Both the position numbers and the translations under genes were made by a program. 64,000 bases of DNA from Candidatus Binatia bacterium (GTDB lineage Bacteria; Desulfobacterota; Binatia; UBA12015), in the NCBI GenBank assembly GCA_029248525.1, contig JAQWJE010000049.1, positions 124,001 through 188,000 on the forward strand, read 5' to 3'. The notes under the pieces were generated by a model. The model did no database searches and was not told where the DNA came from. It saw nothing but the letters and a program-made list of their open reading frames with translations. Of this stretch, positions 40,970 through 48,052 are shown piece after piece. The stretch's first letter is position 1; each line of letters starts with the position of its first letter.

Positions 40970-41455
40970 ATGTCAAAACAAAATACTTTGTTGCTGCTTA
41001 TGGTGCTGTCATTTTTTCCTGGCTGTGCCGGCGGCCCACAGGGACCGATCGCAGGAGGGCGCTTGGTTGGGCTCCCGGCTTCGGGTGCGATCCATGACTG
41101 GAACTTTGCGTCGCCCGAGGAGTACGTCGACCTCGAGGTTCGCGGGACAGACCCCTACTCCGTGACGATTCATTACTACGTTGTCGATGGTGCGCTTTAT
41201 GTGGAGGCGGGTGATAATTATTGGAGTCGCTGGCGTCCCATGCTCTGGGCGGATCCAATCGCTCGGGTTCGCTTTGACGGCAGGGTCTACCCGGTGCGAG
41301 CCGTGGAGGTCACGGCACCTGCAGAGGTCGCGCGCGTGCTTCCCGAGTTCTACAAAAAAGATCGTGATGAGCCGAGTGCAGCATGTCGGGTGAACTGGGA
41401 CCCCGATGTTTGCGCGTTCAAGGGGCGGTTCTACAGACTCGATTCACGGGGCTGA
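40970..41455 (+). CDS. Exported hypothetical protein, possible lipoprotein
   Basis: 161 residues with an N-terminal signal (SKQNTLLLLMVLSFFPGCAGG). The cysteine at about position 19 could be a lipidation site, but FPGC is not a good lipobox. The mature part is Trp/Tyr-rich, with HDWNFASPEEYVDLEVRGTDPYSVTIHYY and FKGRFYRL, suggesting a small beta-rich periplasmic domain. I do not recognise the family. It ends 13 bases from the convergent dsbD gene. Confidence 0.7.
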   Translation: MSKQNTLLLLMVLSFFPGCAGGPQGPIAGGRLVGLPASGAIHDWNFASPEEYVDLEVRGTDPYSVTIHYYVVDGALYVEAGDNYWSRWRPMLWADPIARVRFDGRVYPVRAVEVTAPAEVARVLPEFYKKDRDEPSAACRVNWDPDVCAFKGRFYRLDSRG

Positions 41456-41468
41456 GGAGACCTGCGCG

Positions 41469-43316
41469 TTACTGGGCCACGACGATCTCTGCGTCCGTCT
41501 TCTCGGTGGCTGTCGGAATCAGTTCGGTTGTTGGTTGTCTCCGTTCTCGGAATTCGGGTGCCGGTGCCGTCGGGCGGCTCGGAATGGATTGCATCATCTC
41601 GAGCATTTGTTTCGCGCTGACATAACCCACAAGCCGCTTCCTCTCGCGTCCGCTGGCATCGTAGAAGATAATCGTCGGAACTCCGGAGACTCCGAACTCC
41701 TCGAGGAGTTCGGTATTCTCGGTACTTTCCTCGGTGACATCGGCTTGCAGCATCGAGAAGCGCTGTGATTCTCTCGCTACGATCGGATCACGAAAGGTGG
41801 TGTTCTCCATCTCGACACAAGGCAGGCACCATTCGGCACCGAACTCGACGACCGCGGGGCGTCCGTTGTCGATGGCGCTGGAGAGCGAGTTCGGAGAGAG
41901 AGGCGTCCATTGGAGGCTCGCGGCCATCGGTGCGCCAGGAAGGGCCAGCCAGATCCCGAGGGCTAGCCCGGCGACGCCGAGTGCTCGCTTGGCGCGCCGG
42001 AAAGCGCCCAGCCCATTGCCTGCGGGTTCCAGAAAGCCCAGATAGATACTGCCGGCAGCGACCAGCAAGGGAAGGGCAATTTCTTCGATTTCCTGAGGAA
42101 TCAGAGGCGTCAGAAAATAATAAGCCATTCCGAGTAAAAGTACGCCAAAAAGTCGGTTGGTCCAACGCAACCATTCGCCCGAGCGTGGCAGGTTCGAGAT
42201 GGAGCCCGCCGCCGAAGCCAGACCGATATAAGGCAGACCCATGCCAAGTCCCATGGCCGCAAAGAGCGAGAGCCCGAGCACCAGATCTTTTTGGCTGCCG
42301 ACGTATACCAGCAGACCAAGCACCACGGGTCCGATGCAGGGGGCCGCGACAATGCCCATCGTCAGACCCATCAGAAAAGCGCCACCCTGACCTGTTTGTG
42401 CGGAGCCGACGCGGTTGACCAGACCCGATGGGGCTCGGAGCTCGTATAGACCGAAGCACGACCCCGAGAGCGCCAGAAGGACGCCGGCCAGTCCGAGCAG
42501 GACCAATGGGTTTTGGAGGGGTGCACCGAACAACCCGCCAGCAAGCGCGGCCGAGGTGCCGAGCAGGGCAAAGCTCAGAGTGATGCCCAGCACGTAGAAG
42601 ATCGAAAGCCGGAAGCTGGAGGTGCCGGAATCGCTCTGGCCGCCAAAATAGGCGAGCGTGACCGAGATCAGCGGATAGACACATGGCGTGAGGTTCAGCC
42701 CGAGACCGAGCAGCAGCATCATCCCCAACTTCGCGGGCATGCTCGCACCAGTCAGCCACTGTTCCAACCAGCTTGGGTCGCTTGGATTCATTCCGGATGG
42801 CGCGGCTTTCGGGGCCGGCGCGGCTTCGGAGCCGATCGTGATCCGCACCGTTTTTGGCGGCAAGCAGTTCTGGTCATCGCAGGCCTGGTAGCGCAATGCG
42901 ACTTCAATCGGCTGTGACGCAGGCGGCGAGGCGAGAGCGGTCATGAAAAAGGTACCCTCGTAAACCAGAAGTGTCTTCCCCGGAGCAAAGGCGAACTCTG
43001 CCTCGAGGGGATCGGGGTATTCGAAGTCTGCGAAGGAAACCCCCGGGCTCACCAGAGAGAGAGTTGTGGGGATCAGCCATTTTTCAGCCGGGAGGTGAGC
43101 GTTGACGTGAAAGCCGTGTGCAATGGTCGCGCGCACCTGCACCAGGGAGGAACCGTCCCTTGCCGGTGCGAGGGTCCCGCTAATCTCGACGATCGGTTCT
43201 CGAGCCGAACTCGGGGAGGCAGAGCCCAGGGAAAAAACCAGAAGCAGCCCGATCCAAAGCCGGACAAGCACCCGATTCGATAAGGCCACGCGCTGGACGA
43301 TGTCGGCATTGCTCAT
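41469..43316 (-). CDS. dsbD: Thiol:disulfide interchange protein DsbD
   Basis: Carries reducing power from cytoplasmic thioredoxin to the periplasm. 615 residues with all three modules: a signal/anchor near 15-36, a periplasmic alpha domain with its CxxxxC pair (Cys146 and Cys151 in ACDDQNCLPP), an eight-helix membrane beta domain with the paired cysteines in NLTPCVYPLISV and AAPCIGPVVLG, and a gamma thioredoxin domain with GAEWCLPCVEM. The start overlaps the stop of the upstream TetR gene by four bases, so both are likely under that regulator. Confidence 0.94.
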   Translation of the reverse strand: MSNADIVQRVALSNRVLVRLWIGLLLVFSLGSASPSSAREPIVEISGTLAPARDGSSLVQVRATIAHGFHVNAHLPAEKWLIPTTLSLVSPGVSFADFEYPDPLEAEFAFAPGKTLLVYEGTFFMTALASPPASQPIEVALRYQACDDQNCLPPKTVRITIGSEAAPAPKAAPSGMNPSDPSWLEQWLTGASMPAKLGMMLLLGLGLNLTPCVYPLISVTLAYFGGQSDSGTSSFRLSIFYVLGITLSFALLGTSAALAGGLFGAPLQNPLVLLGLAGVLLALSGSCFGLYELRAPSGLVNRVGSAQTGQGGAFLMGLTMGIVAAPCIGPVVLGLLVYVGSQKDLVLGLSLFAAMGLGMGLPYIGLASAAGSISNLPRSGEWLRWTNRLFGVLLLGMAYYFLTPLIPQEIEEIALPLLVAAGSIYLGFLEPAGNGLGAFRRAKRALGVAGLALGIWLALPGAPMAASLQWTPLSPNSLSSAIDNGRPAVVEFGAEWCLPCVEMENTTFRDPIVARESQRFSMLQADVTEESTENTELLEEFGVSGVPTIIFYDASGRERKRLVGYVSAKQMLEMMQSIPSRPTAPAPEFRERRQPTTELIPTATEKTDAEIVVAQ

Positions 43317-43930
43317 TTCGTGCTCTCTCTTGTCAGGATCGCCTCGACACCTCGCACCCAGGCGCGTTGCGTCTGTTGGGGACTGCGATCGAAGGCTCGC
43401 CGAAAATGCTCCCAGGATTCAACTGAAGTCACGCTGGCAATGAGGGCGACGGTATCCTCGGCTTCTGCCTCGGTCAGCGTCGAGATCTCCGGGGCAAAGT
43501 GCTTTCGTGCTTCCTGGGCCATCACTCTTCGAACGGTGTCAATCATCTCGGCTGCGCCCGGGTCGCGCAAGGCCAGGCTGCGTTGGAGTTGCGCCAGAAG
43601 ATGGAGTTTCTCGGTCGCCGCAAACCGACTGGCGACAAAGCGATCGACGCGTTCTTTTCGCGTACCATGCCCCGGATCTGCAATCGGGATCAGCGGAAAG
43701 CGCTCAATCATGCGCAGAAAGGCCGCCGCACGAAGTTGGTCCAAAGTGTCAAAATAACGAAAAAGAGTCGCTGCGGAGATCTCGGACCGCTCGGCGACCA
43801 GGGCTGTGGTCGGCGGCAGATGGCCCTCGAGAACCAGATCGATGAACGCATCGATGGCCTTCGCTCGCCGAGGGCTTTTGTCGTCGTCGGGTTTTGCGTT
43901 GACGAGTTCGTTGATCGCGGATTCGTACAT
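43313..43930 (-). CDS. TetR-family regulator coupled to dsbD
   Basis: 205 residues. The helix-turn-helix lies at about 25-70 (RAKAIDAFIDLVLEGHLPPTTALVAERSEISAATLFRYFDTLDQLRAAAF in order), with the TetR-typical FRYFD/LFRYF recognition helix end. The C-terminal part is helical and acidic. It begins 18 bases after two tandem inverted repeats that are probably its operators. Its ATGA overlap with dsbD suggests control of periplasmic disulfide reduction, possibly with a small toxic ligand; the ligand is unknown. Confidence 0.88.
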   Translation of the reverse strand: MYESAINELVNAKPDDDKSPRRAKAIDAFIDLVLEGHLPPTTALVAERSEISAATLFRYFDTLDQLRAAAFLRMIERFPLIPIADPGHGTRKERVDRFVASRFAATEKLHLLAQLQRSLALRDPGAAEMIDTVRRVMAQEARKHFAPEISTLTEAEAEDTVALIASVTSVESWEHFRRAFDRSPQQTQRAWVRGVEAILTRESTK

Positions 43931-43948
43931 TGCGCCTGCTGATACCTG

Positions 43949-43967
43949 ATGAGAGTACCACTCTCAT
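43949..43967. promoter_or_regulatory. Inverted repeat operator 1 upstream of tetR-dsbD
   Basis: ATGAGAGT-ACC-ACTCTCAT, a perfect inverted repeat with eight-base arms around a three-base spacer, beginning 18 bp upstream of the regulator's ATG. Confidence 0.75.
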
Positions 43968-43974
43968 CTTGATT

Positions 43975-43991
43975 TGAGAGTCTCACTCTCA
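43975..43991. promoter_or_regulatory. Inverted repeat operator 2 upstream of tetR-dsbD
   Basis: TGAGAGT-CTC-ACTCTCA repeats the same half-sites (GAGAGT/ACTCTC) with the same three-base spacing, centred 25 bp from operator 1. Two equal sites suggest cooperative binding by two dimers. Confidence 0.75.
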
Positions 43992-44059
43992 CTCCGTGAT
44001 GTCAAGATTTTTGGTCGGGAGGCGGTCTTCGGAGGTCCCCGCGGGGCCTGTCCCCGGTT

Positions 44060-45256
44060 CTATTTGCTCGAGTCCAGAGGGACATGCTCGACGATTTCGA
44101 GTCCATAGCCGGGGAGATTTACGAGCCTTCGTGGATAATTCGAAAGCAGACGGATTTTGCCCAGGCCCAGATCGCGCATGATTTGTGCCCCGATCCCGTA
44201 CTCCCGAAACTCCTGGAGAGTGGCACCCGCCATGGTGCTCGGTCCCGATGTGTCGTTGTCCCCATCCGTTCCGGCGGAAGCCGCTGAGCTACCACGCGGC
44301 GCGAGCATATCGCTGCCGTGCTCTCGTTTGAGATAGAGAATCACGCCGCAGCCCTCTTCGGCGATTCTTTCCATCGCGCGATGCAGCAAATTACCCGTGT
44401 TCCGACTGGCCGAGGCAAAGACATCCCCGGGGAGATATTCCGAATGAGCGCGGACCAAAGTGGGTTGGTCGGGCTGAATATCTCCCTTGACCAGAGCCAT
44501 ATGCTCCCCGCCGTTCACGTCACTGCGGTACACGCAGGCTCGGAACTCGCCCCCGTAGCGGCTCTCGATCGGAGCTTCGGCGACCTTATGAACCAGAGAA
44601 TCATGCCGCAGTCGGTATTGGATCAGGTCGGCAATGGTCACGAGTTTCAAATTGTGGAGAGCTGCAAATTCTCGTAATTCCGGAAGGCGCGCCATGGTGC
44701 CGTCCTTGTTCATGATCTCGCAGATCACGCCGGCGGGACGAAGTCCGGCCAGCCGCGCCAGATCGACGGCGGCTTCGGTTTGTCCGGTTCGTACCAGAAC
44801 TCCCCCATCGCGTGCCCGGAGAGGAAAGATGTGGCCGGGTGTTTTCAGATCACTGGGTTGTGCCTGGTCAGCACAGGCGGCGAGAATTGTTGTCGCCCGA
44901 TCACTGGCAGATACGCCACTTTGAATCCCGACGCGTGCATCAATCGATGCGGTGAAGGCGGTTTCCAGTGGTGCGGTGTTTTCGGTGGCCATCATGGGCA
45001 GGCCCAGAGTTGCCAATTTATGTCCCGTCACGGGCATGCAGATCAGCCCGCAGCCTTCGGTCGCCATGAAATTGATGGCTTCGGTCGTGACCTTTTCGGC
45101 GGCCATGCAGAGATCGCCCTCGTTTTCGCGGTCCTCATCATCCATGACGATGACCATGCGGCCCGCGCGGTACTCGGCGATGGCCTCCTCGATGGTGGCA
45201 ATTTCACCAGGCGCGGTCACCTGATCGGTCAAAGTGTCGGATGAGTTTGTGGACAT
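44060..45256 (-). CDS. ribB: 3,4-dihydroxy-2-butanone-4-phosphate synthase with degenerate GTP cyclohydrolase II-like domain (RibBX type)
   Basis: Residues about 15-215 are a complete DHBP synthase, which makes the four-carbon precursor of riboflavin from ribulose 5-phosphate: MVIVMDDEDRENEGDLCMAAE, ATEGCGLICMPV, GHIFPLRARDGGVLVRTGQTEAAVDLARLAG and GVICEIMNKDG. The second half resembles GTP cyclohydrolase II, but the three zinc cysteines of SEC...CDCG are gone (AHSEYLPGDVFASASRNTG). A Ser/Gly/Asp-rich insert replaces part of the domain before EFREYGIGAQIMRDLGLGKIRLLSNYP. It therefore should lack RibA activity. ATG 45256 fits the family start; longer upstream frames do not. Confidence 0.9.
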   Translation of the reverse strand: MSTNSSDTLTDQVTAPGEIATIEEAIAEYRAGRMVIVMDDEDRENEGDLCMAAEKVTTEAINFMATEGCGLICMPVTGHKLATLGLPMMATENTAPLETAFTASIDARVGIQSGVSASDRATTILAACADQAQPSDLKTPGHIFPLRARDGGVLVRTGQTEAAVDLARLAGLRPAGVICEIMNKDGTMARLPELREFAALHNLKLVTIADLIQYRLRHDSLVHKVAEAPIESRYGGEFRACVYRSDVNGGEHMALVKGDIQPDQPTLVRAHSEYLPGDVFASASRNTGNLLHRAMERIAEEGCGVILYLKREHGSDMLAPRGSSAASAGTDGDNDTSGPSTMAGATLQEFREYGIGAQIMRDLGLGKIRLLSNYPRRLVNLPGYGLEIVEHVPLDSSK

Positions 45257-45358
45257 TCTTACTCGAATGAACCTGCAGCGTGCCCGTCTTGCAAGGGGGA
45301 AAATCCATCGAAACTGCAGGACTTGATCTTCTGGCCGGAACCGGGCACCGACTGCGGG

Positions 45359-46561
45359 ATGGCTGGACCATTGGAAGGTATTCAAATCGTGGAGTTGGGT
45401 TTCTGGGTAGCGGGTCCCGCGACCAGCGGGATTCTTGGAGATTGGGGGGCGTCGGTGATCAAAATCGAGCCCCCGGTCGGTGATCCGATGCGGGCGGTTC
45501 TCTCGACCGCAGTCGGCATCGATGTCCCGATCAACCCCGCTTTTGAACTCGACAACCGTGGCAAGCGCTCCATCGTCCTCGATCTGAAAAAAGAACAGGG
45601 CCGAGCGATTGCCGGCGATTTGATTGAGCAGGCGGATATTTTTGTGACGAACCTTCGTGCGGGTGCCCTCGCCGGTTTTGGGTTGGACTACGAATCGCTT
45701 TCGGCACGAAATCCCCGCCTGATCTACGGGGCGGTGACCGGTTATGGCAGTGGGGGGCCCGACAGTGATCGCGCCGCATACGACATCGGAGCGTATTGGG
45801 CTCGCGGTGGCGTCGCCGCCATGCTCACGCCCGAGGGCCATGAGCCGCCCGTGCAGCGCGGTGGCATGGGCGATCATACCACCGCGATGACAGCGGCTGC
45901 AGCGATCAACGCGGCGTTGGTTGCCCGGGAGAGGACCGGCAAGGGGCAGTACCTCGAGACCTCACTTTTGCGGACCGGCGCCTATACCGTTGGCTGGGAC
46001 CTGGCGACGCGTTTGCGCTTTGGTCGCTTGCAACCGCCGAGCGACCGAAGCGAAGCGCCGAACCCGATTGCGAATTCTTATCGCGCATCCTGCGGGAAAT
46101 GGTTCTGGTTGATCGGCCTCCAGGCAGATCGGCATTGGCCGGATGTTTGCCGGGCGATGGGACGCGAGGATTTGATCGACAGCGAACGGACGAAAGATAT
46201 CGTCAGGCGTCGAGAGAATGCAGGCTACGTGGTCGGTCTTCTGGACGAGATCTTTGCTACGCGCACCCGGGCCGAATGGGGCGAGCTTTTCGATGCGGCG
46301 GGGGTCTGGTGGGCGCCGGTCCAGGATTGCAATGATCTGGCGCAGGATGCGCAGCTTAGAGCCACGGGAGGCGTTGTTCCGTTCGAGAGTGGCGAGGGTC
46401 TCCCCGAGCAAGTTGCGACGCCGGTCGATTTCGCCGGGACACCGAATGTCTTCGCGACCACGGCACCCGAATTGGGGCAAAATACCGAGGAAATCCTTCT
46501 CGAGATGGGTCAGGGTTGGGAAGAGATCTCGGTTCTCAAGGAACGCGGGGTCATCCCCTAG
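45359..46561 (+). CDS. CaiB/BaiF family III CoA-transferase
   Basis: 400-residue single-unit CoA-transferase. LEGIQIVELGFWVAGPATSGILGDWGASVIKIEPPVGDPMR opens the fold in consecutive segments; NKRSIVLDL-like NRGKRSIVLDLKKEQGRAI, FVTNLRAGALAGFGLDYE and AVTGYGSGGPDSDRAAYDIGAYWARGG follow, with FDAAGVWWAPVQD in the small domain. ATG 45359 has no strong ribosome site. Divergent from ribB with a 102-base gap. Its relationship to the fused CoA-transferase at 15.2 kb is paralogous only. Confidence 0.93.
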   Translation: MAGPLEGIQIVELGFWVAGPATSGILGDWGASVIKIEPPVGDPMRAVLSTAVGIDVPINPAFELDNRGKRSIVLDLKKEQGRAIAGDLIEQADIFVTNLRAGALAGFGLDYESLSARNPRLIYGAVTGYGSGGPDSDRAAYDIGAYWARGGVAAMLTPEGHEPPVQRGGMGDHTTAMTAAAAINAALVARERTGKGQYLETSLLRTGAYTVGWDLATRLRFGRLQPPSDRSEAPNPIANSYRASCGKWFWLIGLQADRHWPDVCRAMGREDLIDSERTKDIVRRRENAGYVVGLLDEIFATRTRAEWGELFDAAGVWWAPVQDCNDLAQDAQLRATGGVVPFESGEGLPEQVATPVDFAGTPNVFATTAPELGQNTEEILLEMGQGWEEISVLKERGVIP

Positions 46562-46627
46562 TCGGGTCGGCGGGGGGCTTCCAGCAGAGGTTTTCGGACC
46601 ATCGAAGGGAGAGTTTCGTTCCCTGCT

Positions 46628-47674
46628 CTATCCGCGGTTGCCCGGGTACGGGCGCAGGCCCAAAAGAGTCTCCGCTCTTTCGGTCAGCGGCTTGGCTGCC
46701 AACCCGGTGTCGGTGAACTCGGAGAGGTGGCCAACCACCGAGGCGTAGACAGCTTCTCTGGTCTGACCCGTGTCGATTTCAATGCATAGCCCCATGCTCT
46801 GGAAGAGCTCGACCGTCGGTAGAGTTTCGGCTTTGAACGTATCGAATCGCAGCTTCATGCTCGCGACGTTATCGTCGCTGCGACCAGAGTATTTCGCACG
46901 GCCCATGATGCGCTTCTCGAGGATATCGTAGGGACATTCGAGGTAGAGCATTTTGGGTAGCTCGGTCTCGCGGCCGAAGATTGCGTACCAGGCCTCGAGG
47001 TTGTCCAGCGAGCGCGGGAAACCATCGAGCAGAAAATTCGTTTTGCCGGTGGTTCTGGTGATCGATTCCATGGCGTCCTGCAGCAGGGTGACGACGATTT
47101 CGTTGGGCACTAATTTCCCATCGGTAATGAACTCCTCGATGGTTGTGCCGGTTGGCCCTCCGGCCTCTCGTGCGGTGCGCAGCAGATCGCCGGTGGACAA
47201 ATGAGTCCAACCAAGTTGTGACTCCGCGAGTTCACACATGGTTCCTTTTCCCGCGCCGGGACCTCCCAGAACAAAAACAACGTTGGGCTTCGGGCAAGCC
47301 TCTCGGGGATCGCAGTGGTGGACGACTAATTTGGGTGCCGGAGCGACGCCCATTTTATAAACGTGCCACTCCGTTTGCGTGGGCGGGAGTTCGTCCTCGC
47401 AGGTCATATCGTACGCGAGGTGCCCATCCAGACGGCAGATTCTCCACGATTTGTAGCTGTCGGAATAGGAGATGGCCGGGCTTCGGGAGGATTTCCCATC
47501 CGCTCGATCCCATGCCATCCGGCCATTCCAGTAGCCGGGGCTGGATACGGTTCCGGATTCGGATTTCTTCGCGGGTGCTGTGGAAGGCACGAAGAGGCCG
47601 TCGACCTCGGGAAGACCGGAGCCAGACACCTCGATAAAAAACGTATTCGGCTTCAACGTGTTCATTTCAAGCAT
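46628..47674 (-). CDS. Eukaryote-like UMP/CMP (adenylate-type) kinase with extra N-terminal domain
   Basis: 348 residues. From about 130 the protein is a P-loop nucleoside monophosphate kinase: VVFVLGGPGAGKGT (137-145), HLSTGDLLRTA, DGKLVPNEIVVTLLQDAM, FLLDGFPRSLDNLEAW and the short-lid motif SGRSDDN (263-269). GGPGAGKGT plus SGRSDDN with a short lid is the pattern of eukaryotic UMP/CMP kinase rather than bacterial Adk, Cmk or PyrH. Residues 1-125 form an extra module rich in Trp/Tyr/Gly (FIEVSGSGLPEVDGLFVPS, SYKSWRICRLDGHLAYD, PTQTEWHVYKMGVAPAPK), of a kind I associate with protist and algal proteins. Start uncertain: ATG 47674, ATG 47665 or TTG 47680. Confidence 0.87.
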   Translation of the reverse strand: MLEMNTLKPNTFFIEVSGSGLPEVDGLFVPSTAPAKKSESGTVSSPGYWNGRMAWDRADGKSSRSPAISYSDSYKSWRICRLDGHLAYDMTCEDELPPTQTEWHVYKMGVAPAPKLVVHHCDPREACPKPNVVFVLGGPGAGKGTMCELAESQLGWTHLSTGDLLRTAREAGGPTGTTIEEFITDGKLVPNEIVVTLLQDAMESITRTTGKTNFLLDGFPRSLDNLEAWYAIFGRETELPKMLYLECPYDILEKRIMGRAKYSGRSDDNVASMKLRFDTFKAETLPTVELFQSMGLCIEIDTGQTREAVYASVVGHLSEFTDTGLAAKPLTERAETLLGLRPYPGNRG

Positions 47675-47676
47675 TC

Positions 47677-47955
47677 TCAAAATTTTCGGTAGTTGAACGG
47701 ATTCGAAATAGCATTCTGCAGATCCGTCCGAAAGGCTGTTTTCAGGCGACCTCTGTGTTGGAATCGGAAAAGGGCGAGGGCGAATATCAGGACATGCAAC
47801 GGGATCCCGAGAGGGGCAGGCTCATGAAGGCCCTCTCCGATCGCGAGGCCTCGGTACCAGGGCATCGTTATGGCCGTCGTCTCGAAGCCCGGAAGAAGAC
47901 AGAGCCCGTGAAACGCCCCCCCCCCAATTGCGATCGTCGTTAGAAACCTGTTCAT
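47677..47955 (-). CDS. Doubtful small membrane protein
   Basis: An open frame of 92 residues from ATG 47955, with two hydrophobic stretches (FLTTIAIGGGAFHGLCLLPGF and LGIPLHVLIFALALFRF) and a basic tail. It ends at the start of the kinase gene, the stop touching the kinase's possible TTG start. It fills an otherwise gene-free 378-bp gap between glmS and the kinase. I do not recognise it, and coding potential is unproven. Confidence 0.35.
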   Translation of the reverse strand: MNRFLTTIAIGGGAFHGLCLLPGFETTAITMPWYRGLAIGEGLHEPAPLGIPLHVLIFALALFRFQHRGRLKTAFRTDLQNAISNPFNYRKF

Positions 47956-48052
47956 TTTCTGACCACTGATTGCCGCAACGCCGGAATATCGACTTGACGG
48001 CCAGGGATTCGCGAGCGATCGAAGCGGAAATATGACGATTCCTTCCATCACC

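Noticed and set aside
45257-45877. Long N-terminal extension of the RibBX gene
   Set aside because: The frame is open for over 200 codons but lies antisense to the start of the CoA-transferase gene, and the DHBP synthase fold begins right after ATG 45256.
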